Positions 13,801 to 28,100 of a stretch of DNA of 64,000 bases are shown here, piece by piece (position 1 is the first letter of the stretch; every line of letters begins with the position of its first letter). Below the pieces are notes generated by a model. It was not told where the DNA came from. It ran no database searches and saw nothing but the letters and a program-made list of their open reading frames with translations. The translations under genes and the position numbers were made by a program. Source of the stretch: Apteryx mantelli (lineage: Eukaryota > Chordata > Aves > Apterygiformes > Apterygidae); contig NC_089983.1 in assembly GCF_036417845.1 (NCBI RefSeq), positions 21,729,207-21,793,206 of the forward strand, in the 5' to 3' direction.

Positions 13801-16800
13801 ATACTCCTATACAGAAACCACTGATACATCGTTTTGCTGTAGTAAGCATTTAAAAGCAGAGTAATTAAAGCTGACATGGAAATAACACAGCAGGGAGGAA
13901 AGTACTCTAAACTCAGCATGTAAGACATGACATCGCATGAAGACATATGGTAAATAATACTATTCTGTATGCCAAAAAGTCAGTATTTCTGGAAAAAAAT
14001 GACTAAAGTCTCAGCATTGCAGCAGCAAAATGGGACTGAGAGTTCATATTCTGGCTATTCTATCAATATAGAGAGGTTTTGTCTTCCTGCGTGAGCCATT
14101 GTACCTTTAATATGCAGCAGTTCTGATATTCTCCCTCTCCTTCTGATAAGTAGTTACGTTTACTTTTGCTTTCTGGCTTGTTTTCAGTCCTTGGGAACTT
14201 CTTATTTGGTTCGTTTCATAGCTGTGAAAAGTGTATATTTCTCTCCTGAAGAGCATTTGCTTTTTCCTAACCTTCTGGAATACTTTTTGTCATATCTTTC
14301 TTGACTTTAAAGAAAACACACAGAGAAAATCCCCATGATACTCTGTGAACACAACCAAACCAGATTTTTCTACTCCAACAGCCAGATATGGAAGTGGATG
14401 CCTGTGATTCCAGAATGCCCAAAGTCCACCTGCTTCTCTACATCAAAAATACTAAAATGCTTTTCCCTCTTTTCCCTCATCCTGCCTAATGGCCTAATTC
14501 CCATTTAGCTTCAGTCTATCCCCAACACTGTGGCTAAACTTAAACTCTTCACCTGTCAAACTCGCATCATCTCTTACTGTTTTGAATCTCCCCTGGTAGC
14601 AAGTCCAGGCTTTGCATCTCAAAGCAGAGGTCCTGCATAATTCTGCGGCGGCCTGTTTCCCATCAGTTTTGAAGATTAAATGGAAGGAGATACGAAGGGT
14701 CATTTTCTTCAGAAAAAAACTTTCTTTTCTTGTTCATTCCTTTGGAAGCTACCTTAAGTTAAAAAAAACCAAAAAAACAAAAACAAGAAAAAGTTATACA
14801 AATCAAAATTTTAACTTCTATGGAATGCTACAAGATATGTGCTCTTTGTTGCTCCTCAGAAAAAGAAGAGATATTTGTTTTCTGTTCTTAATTAATATTG
14901 CTAGATATATTCCCTAAAAAGGATCTCGCTGCCCTACCTTTTATGAACATTTTTCTCCACTTCTAATTGTAATAATTTATATTATCCAGGCCATATCCTG
15001 TTATCTCATAACAATTTTGTTTCCACTATATCATTGGTTCCAATATCTGTCTTATCTTTTTTTTATTATTGCTTTGTTTTTTCTCTTCACTGTAATTGTG
15101 CATCAGCATTGTATTTTGCGTATTCACCCTGGTGAATATGCAAGGTATTCTTCCAGTGTTGAAAAATTTTTCCTAATTCTGCGCTGGACAGAGTAAACAC
15201 ATTCAGTGCATACTTGAAACATTAAAATAACATGTTGAAGGTTTCTGGGTTATAGTCCCAAGGTCAACCAATATGCGATGAGGAAATATTTTATTCTAAT
15301 ATATTTTTCTGTATCTTTGCAATGAATTGTGAAAGCATTGGCAGCGCATCAAGGTACACTTCTGGTCTGAAGCAATATTGCTCATGTTATTAACGTTTTG
15401 GTGAAATCATTTGCAAGATGAACAGAACAGAGTGGGATTATGGCAAAGAATATATTAAAGAAAATGTTCAATACCTTAACACCACAGCTATAGAGAGAGG
15501 GGCCTGCTTCAGGATGGTATCTATTGAAAGCTTCAGCTTGCATCATGCCAAATCATATCTTAATCATTTATTATGGTTATTATACAATTATTATATAATA
15601 ACCACTAAATGCCTATTTAGAATGTGAACACTGAGTAGTGAATAAAGTCTGTTAATTTTTGCATGTTATTTTGTGTCCCATTGGTGTACTGCAGCCAATA
15701 CATGAGGTGCACCGCTAATAGTGCATAATTTATTGTGTACGTGGCCTTGAAAAATTTCATTCCTTTGTTATCAAAATTCTATTAATTTGATTTCAAGTTT
15801 GTCATTCCTCTCTTCCCATCACAGATAAATAATACTAAATTTGCTAAAATATTATGAACCAAGAAGTAGAAAAATAGCCTATTAACTGTCTTGAATTATC
15901 TGAATAAAAGTCATCAGAGATAATTATTTAATACAGTCAGACTATGTAAATTAACCAGAACATCCCTTTATTCATTTCATTTCTAGAGTTACGCAAGGAC
16001 ATTCATAAAGAAATAGGGAAAAAGACAGAACCTTTTTACTAGCTAAATTTAGTTAAAATACTCATTCATCTGTTTGGAGCCATATTTATTCTATTAAGCA
16101 TTAGAAATATTATCAGATAATGTTATAATTTTGCCACTATACTTTTCTATGTAGATGAACATTTGGTCTGTAAAGTCTAGATAAAGAAATATAAGTTGAG
16201 AACAACTGATATTATAGCTTTCCTGTCCTGCCCCTCTAAAACCTCTGCCTAGCATGATGTGTATAAAGTGATTAAATACATTTAGTCCTAATGTGGGGTT
16301 ATCAGGAAAGAAAAGATACTGATGGGTATTGATGAGGTGAGAATGCAAATTCACTGATTTTCCTGCTCAGCAAGAACTTTCTTAAAGTCCTTGCAATTCA
16401 GTTTTAGTTTGGGAATAAAAGCACCGTCTGCTGTATTATTTCCTCCCTAAAACTTTCAGCTCATGCCAATATAAGTTAATTTGTTTTTAGCTTGCATGAC
16501 CATGAGTGTCTTCCCCTGCTGGAGACTGGGATCTTTCCTTTTCACAAGTAGTTAAGAGTCAGTAGTAAGGTGGAAATGATCAACAGCTATGCTGTTGGAA
16601 GGATCATTGGAAAGAAGGAAAGATTGGAGAAGATCGCTTGCATTTATGTAGACCTCCTATCCCTTCACTAAGAGAGGAACAAAGGGGAAACAGAGTTATA
16701 GAAAACAGGGAGGAAACAGAGTTAATAGAATTTCTAGCAACTCACACATTTCCTTGATAAGGAAATGTGGTGCCCATTTGCTGCAAAGGGCTACAAAGAA

Positions 16801-18199
16801 TCCAGTGGTATACTCCAGTTAGCAATCTCTGTCTTACATATTTATTTTGCAAAGTAATATTTGCAAGTTCAGGCAAAAGTCTAAATGTATTAGGTTTACA
16901 CTAAAATCAAAAGGTTGAATACAATTACCTCCCCTAGAAAACTGATGTATGTGCAAACTAAAATAAAAAAAGGAGAATATATTACTTGGCTAAGATGAAT
17001 TGGTTAATGCCAGTTTCTTTGCCTAAGCTGTTTATCAATGGGAAATACACCTAACATTAAATATATTTTTGTTATTTCTATATGAAAGTATTTTAAAAGG
17101 AAAATCTGACTGAAAAAGACAGAAGAATTTAAGGGAGTAAACTTAGTCTGTGACCAGAAATACTTTGAAATATATTTTAAGGCTAAAAACAAGCTATGTT
17201 CTTATGGCTGCTGGCAGAGCAGTCTGTAAATCAATAGACAGGCAAATCAATAAGATAATCTAATGGGACCATGAGAACAACCTGAAACTCTAGATGTTGA
17301 AACAATGTCCAGAACAGATCTGCCACTGTAACTGAACTGTATCTTAAATTACTTGGAGGAATGAAAGAGTTTTGAAGATCTTTGACCCATTCTATTTGAT
17401 CAAATACAACTCAACTGTAAAATAATCAATAAAAGTAATAATTCCTTTAACATCTACAAGTGAAAAGGTTTCACTTGATGTAGTGAATAAATACATAGCA
17501 TAACTGCAGATTTTTTTAAAAAATAAATCCATTCCTGATGAAATCTGTAGAGATTAGAAAATGTCAGTTGTCAAAAAGGAATGTAAACTTCAGTGTAAGA
17601 AAAATGTAAATAAAAATGTCAGGTATCCCCCAAAATGCACCTAAGGAAGATAGGACTAAGTCATTGCCAACTACACAAAGAATGAGAATTTTCCTTTACA
17701 AGTCAAAAGAAAAAAGTAAACTTCGGTTGTCAAAGCCAAAGAGTTCAGCGGCTGAAATTACAACCTGTGGTAGAACTTCTGTTGAAAGCTGTTACTTCAG
17801 TGAGTCGTGAGAGTAGTGAAATCTATGAATTTATTCCACTGGAATTGTTCGATTTTCAGTCTGTGAAGGAAAAGTAGTACTAATCACGGAGCAGAAACTA
17901 GAATTTATGCAGTGAAATTGCGGCACTCCAGCCCAGTAAATCCAATACTGCCATTACTAGTAACAGGCCACAGGCTTTGTGCAGAGTTTGCAAGGCCTCG
18001 GGATTGAGGCTTGTCAGTTTTACTTGTCTCGACCTTCCCGTATCTTTGTTTTGCTCTAACAGCAATTTTTCTAATGACTAGGTGGCCGTGCCTCGTTTGT
18101 TTTACTTTTGTAAGGTGTGCTATGACCATAGCTTTGTATAGAGAGTAGTATCAAGTTGTTACTCTGCATAGAATGAAATATTTATGCTTCTAACATAAT
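7803..18199. other. Intergenic, no gene seen
   Basis: AT-rich desert. Low-complexity patches include an A/G-rich run near 8140-8170, 'attattattatta' near 10010, a G9 at 12590-12598 and an A/C/G-rich run near 14761-14795. Open frames are all under about 110 codons and unrecognised. The stretch 11640-11780 is extremely AT-rich. One old repeat relic lies at 8950-9070. Confidence 0.7.
8950..9070 (+). repeat. Old interspersed repeat relic ('ggtccacctggccgagtatc' type)
   Basis: The phrases 'gaggatggccatgctgagtc', 'gggtccacctggccgagtat' and 'ctggcaggggccagagaagg' follow the order of an old archosaur/turtle repeat whose usual form reads roughly 'gccatactgggtcagaccaa...tccatctagcccagtatc'. A related copy sits at about 56950-57060. 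I recognise the repeat but cannot name its Repbase family with confidence. It is strongly diverged. Confidence 0.5.
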
Positions 18200-18930
18200 G
18201 ATTGGGTGGGGAGAAACACAGGCCTGGTATGATAGAAGAGGCCAGAGAATGGGGACATCTGATGCAGTGCAGAGGAGTACAGGAATAGCAGGATAAGAGA
18301 TGGGGCACAGGCTGGCCCTGGAGATCCCAAGGCTATATCCCGGCCACCAAAGGTCTGTTAAAGAAATGCATCCTTAGGGCTGGACAGAACCGGATTCAGG
18401 GGTAGCAGAGATGTGTATCTAACATATGTCAAACACTCTATGTATAGTAGACCTGGATGCAACATGGACTTGCAGAACAGTGAAGAAAGAGCAAGCTGTA
18501 AAATGTGTTAGTAAGCATATCAAAAAACTCTAAGTAGAACCTAGAGTGAGGAGGAGAATGCATCAATATCAACTTCATGCTCCTTCCAGAGAAGGATACG
18601 GGATGGTGATGACTCTCCACACCAGGCTCCCCAGCCTGAAGACACTGAGGCTGGGAGCCAGACCCAGTGGGGCAGTGGAAGGGTAAGCGTAACACCAGAG
18701 AAAGGGGCAGATACGAGGAGTGTGCGCATAACAATTTCAACTGTATTGTTATTACCGAGACCTTTTCTGTAATAGTGTTCTTTTCCTTTTTCTCGTTTTC
18801 CTTCTTTTTCTGTAACTATTAAACCTGGACTAATAATAATTCTTTGATTACATTGTTAAAATTTCAGTTATGCTAACAAAAAATTCTTGGTTTTACATAT
18901 GTATTGTGTTTCCTTTTTGGCCATAACAAG
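18200..18930 (+). repeat. LTR-like interspersed repeat, copy A
   Basis: This segment can be aligned by eye with a second one at about 52900-53670. Shared anchors in the same order are 'cccaaggctatatccc' versus 'cccagggctataaaca', 'accggattcaggggta' versus 'actgggtttagggata', 'aagaaagagcaag', 'gagtgaggagga', 'catcaatatcaac', 'taacaccaga', and a 3' end with 'attcttggttttac' versus 'attcttggctttgc'. The local TATA-like word, GA-rich middle and 3' end resemble solo LTRs of old avian endogenous retroviruses (ERVL-like). That family assignment is inference: I see no gag, pol or env sequence and did not define the ends or target duplications. The outer boundaries are approximate. Confidence 0.6.
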
Positions 18931-21900
18931 ATTGCAAGTGCAATACAGTATCTTTTAAAACACATTACAAGGAGAAATTTAGTCCCAGTACAAAGGCATC
19001 TTAATTCCCTGGCTCATTCCCGGTCTGCCATTCTCTTTGAATCTCATTGTCTTTAATGGGGGCCCTATGCAGAAGTTGAAGTACTGCTGGTTTTGATGGC
19101 AGCAAGCAGCAATAGGAGAAGGTAATCTCTATCATTGATTTTCTAACAATGAATTACAAGCTTTTGGTCAATATCTTATATTTCATTAGGTGGATGAAAT
19201 CCTGAGTTCACACAGGTGTGTTGTAAGTATCCAAAGACTGATGAGTTTATTATTGTTGATTTCAAAGTGATCAGGACCAAGGCTTTGAATATCCCCTGTA
19301 AACTAGATCAATGGCAAAGACAGCAAGTTAGTAAGAATCTTGCTGTGAACTTCAATGAGCCTGAAGGCAAGGGTAAGGCAGTGGGCTTTAAACCACCGGA
19401 GGGGTATGTCTTTGAAATGAGGATAATGTTAAAAATTTATTTCATATAAAAATCTACCTCCAAACGTGCTCACAGCATAAGCCTGAGACAAATCCTGCCA
19501 GTGCTTGTAAACATGTCTTTTAGCAATGACACCGCCCCCTTTTTTAACATGTGTTTTAGGTTCCTTGCTTGTACCTCACATTTTATGAGACTTGACGCTT
19601 GTCTTTAGATATATCCATCTTTCATTTCTTTGCTTCACAATTTCACAAGTGATTTTTGTACCAATGACAAAAGGTGAAGGAAAACAAGCAGAGTTTGACA
19701 AAATCTTTTTTAATTTACAAAATAATCTAGGATTTGAAAGCCACCCATCAAACCCGGACCTGGATTTTTTTTTGAGAGGTTGTTGTGCAAGGGCCTCACA
19801 GAAATACTGACTCATCTTTCCTCCAAGTGTGTGATCTAGCTGTGCCTTTATAATCTGCTTGGGCTGATTTTTAACAGGGTTCCTCTAATAAAATCACCAG
19901 GATCTAACTTTCTTCCATGCATGTTGGCAGCTCAGCCATATCTGTGTCTAGCTGATTCTTAACAACCTCTAAGAATGGATACTCCAGCATAAGGATGGAT
20001 ATCCTCTCTGGATATTCTCTTCCACTGCCTTCTGAACTAAAAAAAAGAAAAAAATTTTAGAGAGCTTCAAGTGCTTTCTTCCCATAGAAATTTTCACTGA
20101 AACCCTATCAAAAAGTTAAGACTTTATTTCCAGTATATATGGACAAGTACAAAAACAATTTATAATATTACTCTTTAAAATAAACTAAAATTTCAAAATT
20201 TGATTTGGGCTTCCCCCATGCATGTCTAAATAAAGCTTTAAATTATATCATCTTGCACTGTTGAGTAATGTTTCTTTATGATATTGAACAATGGGTTTAT
20301 ATTACAGCAAAGAAAAAAGCAGTATCAGGGAAACTGGGCTTTTCTCACGTGTTTTGGGATGTCTGTGTTGAAAGGCATTCATGGACTCATTCATGCTCAT
20401 CATTTGATACTTAATTATAAGAAATATATATGAAATATTTACCAATATTTCTAATGCATTCCAAAATCATTCAAAACTATTTTATCAATGACAGTTTAAA
20501 CCAGTATTAGCTACAGTACGTTACAATTAATGTCATAATATATTTTATGACCTGACTTTTCAACCAACAAAGAGGTTTCTCTCTGAAGTCTTCATAGCAA
20601 GTCACTCCATTCAAGTAACAGAAGGTGAGACATAAGCATAGCTGCATTAAATCAGTCACTATGTTAAGTTCCATTATTTTTCATAATTTGAAAATGAACA
20701 GACATTACTCTACTCTGAATGTTGTTATACTAGGAAAGAAGTCAGGCATACGCCATATGTTTTATAGGTGTTTCATATATATGAGTATTCCTTTGAGTCG
20801 GTTGTGCGTTTTTTAGCTGAAAGTTTTACGAAATTTTTAATGATCTGTTAATTGAAATTAATGTAAGAATTTATATCTAAATGTAAATATATCTAAATAT
20901 AAATGTGGTGTGTGTGTGTATATTTATATTTCATTTTATTTAGCATTCCATTATCACTACATAAGACAAATACTAGATGAAGCCCTGTCATATAGGACAC
21001 CAGATTTCCAGAAGGAAGTGGCAGCAGTTTTCTTTACATTCATGTATACTATATGCTTTACTACATATGCCCATCGCTTCATTTATTTATTGTGAATGGC
21101 ACCAAAATCCAAGAGCAGCCAGGTTATGTTCATGAGACAATATATTAAGGAAAGTGCTTCTTATAGAGAATAAAATCATTACCATGTAACCTAAAATAGC
21201 TATGAGGAAACAAGAAAAACTTTTCATAAAATGTTTTTTACTCATATGTAAGGTGTACTTACCTAAATTCATTCAATACAGAGCTTTGTTAGACTTCAGC
21301 CATGCACAGGTCTTCTGCACACAGTGAATTCAATTCTTGGGCACCATTTCATCTTGAAGATTTTCGTCTTTATTCTATTGCTGCTATTGTCTCTGTGCTA
21401 TGAATTTCACAACGTAGAGTTGAATTTAAGTTATCTAAGTGAAGTTATGCTCCTGGCTACATAAGTGGTATTTGTAATGGGATGGTATTTTGGCTTGTTA
21501 GCTGTCGTGACCAATTGTTGCCTTCCTGTTTGTTTCCCCTGTTGCAACACCATGATGCACACATGAAAGGATTGCATGCTAATGTAAGTGGAAATATGAG
21601 TGGAAAGGAAAAGAACAAAAAACCCTCCAAAGGTGCAAAAAACAAGCAAGACATGGACAGCAGGTTACTACAGAAATATGCCTCTCTAGTAAATGAAACC
21701 TAAATTCAGGCAAGCATCAGCAAGGTTGTTCAAAACAAAAGTGCAGCTAAGAAGGGGTGAGAGAAGTGAGGATATGCACTCTGTTAATAGATTGAATGCT
21801 ACTTCACGGCAAAGCACACAGCAGAAAGTGGTCACCTAACCTGCTGTTCTTTTTAGCTCCCATTCATTAGGTCATGCACTTGAAAACTATTTTTGCAGAC

Positions 21901-22958
21901 ACTATATCCTTTTTTTCTGGACCTCACATTTTTATCTGTGAATATTTGAATAATAGGCAATGTGGATAACTAATAGGAGTAGGATACACCCCCTGGTAAG
22001 GAATGTTTCACATTAGGGAGTTTTCTATTTGTAATTGGAAACCATTGATTAAAACATTCAAAATGAAAATGTTTGCCTGTAGTATAAGCTATTTGCAGAT
22101 CAGAATTAAATTCATAACAGCTGTGACTATGATCACTCTTCTAACCATCAAAAAACAATTAAGGTTGCTGCAAGGGAAAACATTATTCATGACAGAGCAA
22201 AACTGATGAAGAGCAGAATGCAATAGGCATGAAAAGCCTTTTGAGATCTCTCAGTAAACTTCAGACGTGTGGCATGCACAAGCTGAAAAGAAGCTGTATG
22301 AGTAGGTTATAGCAGAAAGAGAAGGATGCATACCACTGACTCACGCGTTTACACACAGTTATACAATTCTTGTCTTTTCCTGAGGTACATATTAATTACT
22401 TTTATGAATAAAGCTTATTTACAAATAGCTGGCTTTTAAATATTATGAAAGTAATTTAATAGTGACATCAAAAGACACTTAAGCTCAAAAATACTTTATT
22501 TTGTAAACCATTCCTATGATAGCTGCATGTATTCCATCCCATGACCCAGAACCTGTCTGGGACATTAAGATATAGTGAAAATTTATATCACATAAGTAAA
22601 CACAATTTCACATTCTTTCAATATGTCCTGAGAGAAACATATTTCCAGTTTTTGTGAATATTTGCTTATTTTGACATTTTTCAATGAGAAAGAAATTTCC
22701 ACACAGCAATGACATGTTGAAGAAAATCATTGGTCATCATGCTCATTGTAAGAAAAAAAATTGTGTACAATTACTAACTTATTTTATAGTAGAGCAAATA
22801 ACAATTTGAAGAAAAAAATGTATATACAGCTGTGTGACACAAAAAAATGAGTCACTGATTTTTGATCAGGTCAGATGTGCCTTGATAACTGTTTTGAGAA
22901 CCTTGAGACCCCAACTACATTAGTGAGAACTGCTCTCCAAAATCTAGAAATATTTGGG

Positions 22959-23072
22959 TCTTGGATTTTGTTTCATACCATTATGGAATGCCTGATTGTA
23001 GGTTTTGAGTATATGTCTTGGATTTTGATTCACATCATTATGGAATGCCTAGTTGTAGGTTTTGAGTATACA
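22959..23072. repeat. 57-bp tandem duplication
   Basis: Two adjacent units of about 57 bp (22959-23015 and 23016-23072), both starting 'tcttggattttg' and both containing 'ttatggaatgcct' and 'gtaggttttgagtat'. They differ at several positions, so the duplication is not recent. The unit is a multiple of three, which keeps a local open frame intact; I see no other sign of coding. Confidence 0.9.
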
Positions 23073-25067
23073 GCCAAACTTTCTCAGAGCTGGGGATGCT
23101 GGATCAGGGATTTGCATCTATCTTTGAGAAGGAAACATTTGGATATATGTAGAGGCTGTTTAGCAGCAAAATCCAGCACAGCATCTCTGAATTCAGTCTG
23201 TCTACAAACAAAATGCTGAAAATGATTTATGGGTTACTGAGTTCAGTCTCCTACGGATTCAAGCAGCCATAAGGTTATTCATAAATAAATGTTGCTCCAT
23301 TTACAAAAATTGCTTATTGTGCTTTTAAAACCACTGGTATTTTGGATTTGTCATGTGATTTTTTTTATTGCAGCTTTTGGTGTTTCTTTTTTGACAAGAA
23401 GTAAATCATATAATTGAATACGCTGCATTACAGTGTCTTAGGCATTTTGGCTGCGTCTCACTAATAAGTCTAAGTGGGTCTAAGAGAGTTACAGAGCACT
23501 GGAATGCGGCTGGTTACAAAGTGCTAGTACAAGCCCTGGCGCAGACAAAGCTTGTGCCACTCAGCACTTTCCCAAGCAATTGCTGGGCAGAGTTTTGCAC
23601 CTTGAGCAATCTGAGGACCATTCCCTCCCCGTTTGCACATGCCCACCCTTCCTGGGACAGTACAAGAGCTACCTGACGTAGGCGTGCATTGCTCTGTATC
23701 AGCTTGCCTCAGCACCCGGAAACATTTGCAAGCACATTTAATTTATTTATACACATAGGGCCTTTAAGCCTCAAAATACTGCAGTCCAGACCCAGTGGGG
23801 GACTTGATTTGATTTATAATCATTAGCTCTTCATATCAACTGTATGCAATGAATCATTCAAAACTGCAGCTCAAATTTGTTACGTTCAGAGGAAGTACAA
23901 ATGATGTACTACATCCCAGTGAAACAGATTGCTCTGCTTATGAGCGCTGCTAGTCTATTAATTGTAGAGGGGTTTATTTGGGTTGTTTCTGTCTTACTAT
24001 TTTGTTAAATAAAATCTGGGCTGAATGGACAACTAATCATATTTTGTAATTTCTACTAAGCAAACACAGACATAATTTAAGAACTAGATTTTGTATGTTT
24101 GTTTTCTCATGCAACAAGTGTACATACATATGATATGTGTACAGGGATCTGTTGTTTGTTTCATTTTACTATGCCTTTCAGGCTGTTTTCTCACATCAAT
24201 TTTTCTCATTATGTTTAGAAAAAAACAGCTTAAGTCCCATGAAATAAGGAGAGCTTTGTCATGCAGCTCATTTCCTTTCTATGCATTATAATGTTCAAAA
24301 TGAGCACAGGTTAAGACCCAGGTTCCAAAAACTTCTTTAAAGCTACATTAGTGGCACTGGTGAACATCATCACTCCAAACCTCCGTGATGTTCGTGAACC
24401 TTGGCTAGCGTTTATGGTCTGATTAGAACCTGGGACCAAAGTCACTCTTACAGTCTTTTTTTGTATTTCCGTCCTTGTCGAGTGACAGAAGATCGTGTGA
24501 AACTGATCATAAACAAGGTACCCAAGTATTCAGAATAATTACAAGCTGCCTAGTATAACGCCTTCCTGGAGCTTCAGTTATAAGGTTTATTCTCTGTATT
24601 TCTTTACCTTTCCTGTTCATATCAGTTACATACTGTTACTGTGGATTGTGGAATATTATTAGTTGGGGGTTGCAGCTTATTATACTGATGAATGAAATGA
24701 CTTGAAGAATATATAGGTGTTTCTGTAATGATTGTAATTGATTGGAGATCCTCCTTCTGGAAAAAGTACTGTCCCTCAGAATTCATGAGCAATTTTAGAC
24801 TGGTCTTACCTTTTCTAAAATGTGAACTATCTATTGCTGATGTGGAGAAAAAAATATTAGAAATTATAATTAACTGTACTTAATGTTGCTTTTGGATGCT
24901 AAGAAATTTACAGTCAACTCAGAAAATTTTATTTTCTGAGAACTAAATCTTTCATATATTGTTTACATCAAAAGTCAATTTGTTAATATTAAAAATATGA
25001 TCTTTCTCTTTTCCTAGTTGGAAACCTAATGAAACTTAGAAGTTAATAAAATCTATTTCATCTACTG

Positions 25068-25117
25068 ATCCACTATATTAGAAGATAACTGTATCCACTA
25101 TATTAGAAGATAATTGT
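25068..25117. repeat. 25-bp tandem duplication
   Basis: Two adjacent 25-bp units, 25068-25092 and 25093-25117, each starting 'atccactatattagaag'. They differ at one base, indicating a fairly young duplication. Confidence 0.93.
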
Positions 25118-28100
25118 AATTGTTCCAGTCTCTTAAAGGAAGCACAAGAAAATTATTTCTGTCCTAAGTCACATACTACGTTTGTGACTGAGATAAGAAT
25201 GGAATCTATAACTCTCCATTTCTATCTTTATGTACATTCTGCTCCTCACAATATAATAGCCTTTTTCAAGATCTTGCATGTGTTTAAGTGTGGATATCAA
25301 GGACAATCTGACAGTAAAAGAAATTCCTTCCTGACCCCCACAGTGTAACTAGTAAGGCTTATACAGCAAACCTGAAATGTACGCCCATCACAAGCAGGAA
25401 ATGATTTTTTCCTTTCCATTTTGCAATGCAGAATGAATCCCAGAAACAAAGGAATGTTTTTAATCTTCCACTTTTGACAGCTTAGGTGCCACTAGCTTTA
25501 AAATACGCTACACTAATCTGACAAGGAGTATCACTAGACCACAGAGTTAAGAGGAAACAAGAATTGTTTTTAAGCAAAGAAGCAGAGGTTCCCCCCGCCC
25601 CCAATATCTCCTGGAATAGGACATATTCTGCATAACAGAACAGGCATATTAATATTTGTGGATAGCTTGAAAGAAAAAAGAATTATTAAGCATAAGATTA
25701 TTTTTTTGTGAGAAATAGCAAGAGAAAGCAAGTTCTCAAATTTTTCCCTGCTTTCAAAAGGAGAATGTCTGTGCAAATTACTGCATAGACTTTAAACTAA
25801 AACCAATATAACCAGTGTTTTTTGAATGACCACATTAATTTATTATAAGAAAAATTTGGTATGGCAATATGAAAATTGATGCACCTATGAAAATAATTTG
25901 ATGGGATCCCACTTATGGTTCTTAGTACACAAATACAGTATGCTTATTTAGTTCACTAAAATTCCAGGAATGTGGCTGAGTTCATGAGACTGATAAACTG
26001 TGTGATAGCTTTGTGGAAGGAGAAAATTCAAAATGGTTCTTACATGAATTCTTACATGAATACTCTTCTTGAGTATTCAGAATCTTTTAATGGCTTCAGA
26101 AATTCCCCAGATCCACAAAGTTGTCAAACACAGACCCAGTTCAAAAGTTTGCTATGAAAGCACATTATCCCAAATTCAAGGTTCAGAGTTTGGCTTGATA
26201 TTTCTGAGCTAAATAATTCTTCATAAATCCAAAAACTTACTGTCATAAATTAGTTCAAGCTACAAATTTAGATTCAGAGCAGCTCAACCAGATACAGATG
26301 TTGAAGCACGCAAACTTGAATTCATGATTTCAGGTCAAACCAGTGCCTACTTATTATTAATTTAATAGAATCTTGAAAACAAAAGGCCCATATCCTATTC
26401 ATGTATTTGTTATCACATAATGAGAGAGTCACACTTCACTTGCTGGAGTCATTAATTCAGTTTGAGGTGTTAGGCACATATAATTTTTCTGTGAAAGAAA
26501 AAGGAGTAATCATTTAATAGAATAAGCAAAAATGATTTTAAGCTGAATTATCCAAGACTGAACACAAATATTTGTAACTAAATCATGACAAAAAATAATT
26601 ACAGTCATTAGAAGTCTGACAAAACATTGAACTGAAATGGTCTGTTTTTATTGTAGATACAAGAAACTATAGGAAAAATTGAATACATGTAAAAGATCAA
26701 AATCACAGTTCATCTGGTATCTTAACATGTTCATTTCCGATGACAAGAAGCAATCCATGGCAGAATAACACTCACTGGAAGAACACTTGCAGGACATGGC
26801 ACTACCCAGATGAGTGAACCCTCACTGTTGTGAGGAAGATTTCAATAGCTGGGATTTGAAAAACAAAATTTCATTCATTACTGAGTCTTCTATTATTATT
26901 CATTTTTAAGCATGAAGGAAATTCTATCTTTTATTTAGTAGCTAAATAGGAAAAGAGAAGGAGAGAAGTCATGAACTTGTTCTTAATTCCGAGGAAGCCC
27001 AGCAGAGTCAACTAAAACGCATGAAAACTAGGCAGTTGTCTAAATTCACTAATGCTCAGAGGGTGTAAACAACTTGCAACATTTTGCTTTAAGACTATTA
27101 AAGGTTCCTTTTCCACTCCTCATAATTTTGCCCACCCCTGTCACACACCCACTGACATCTCCTTATTCTGTTTTTTCTCAACTATGTTGGCACTCTTTGG
27201 ATCCTTTCCTCTGCTCTCAACTTCCCAAAGCCGCTCTCCACCTCATCAAGTCACCTTAACCTACATAGTGACTCAGCACCAGATTGAACAATTCCACCTC
27301 TTTTCCATCAACATCCAGATCCAGACATCTACCACCACAAAACTGAATTTTGCCTCCCTATAAATTTAGTCCTAAATGATAACATTAAAGTTCATCCTTA
27401 TTGCTTATCTTGACCTGGACTAGAGCCAGCCTTGAAGACTATCAAAGAATTTCTGATAATGTGAGCACTTGGAATTATGGCTCCAGGACAAAATATGAAT
27501 TTACTTTGCGTATTTTTACAATTATCTTTTTATTTTTCCCTATTATTAAGCTGTAATGAATTTATTTGCGTATGGAAGTGTGCACCTCACCTTTAGCACT
27601 GTTCTGTATTGGATGGATTTAGATTCAGACTCTCATTTCTATCCTAGACTCATTAAACAATTTATTTTCTGTGATAGGGGAATGTGCTCTTGGGCAAGAG
27701 AGCTCCATTAATATGAATTATTAACAATATGTATATACATGCATTATGGATTTTAAAAGATGAAAAGGAAGCTTGCCAGTTATTCTATAGAGCTTTCTCT
27801 TTCTACAACGCCACCACTGAATTTCAGACAGCTGTCTGTGCAGAGCAGTCACAGACTTGGAATCCCTGAGGACCACTAGGATTTTTATTTCCTGTTGCTA
27901 AAATTACAGAAAATGTTTCAGGAAAAAGTTCTCTATGGTTGGCAATATCTGCTTAATCCTCCACTACTTCCTCCTCTTGTAAGGATATATTGTAAAACAG
28001 CTGATAGCTCCCCAAACATCCACACTCACTGGAAAGGGATCTCAGATCTGTCATCAGTTGCAAATATATATTTTTATTTTAAAATATCTTACAAGGAGGA

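Noticed and set aside
27052..27363. 103-codon frame with Pro/Thr/Ser-rich peptide
   Set aside because: Pyrimidine-rich low-complexity DNA produces it in two + frames; no domain or conservation signal is visible.
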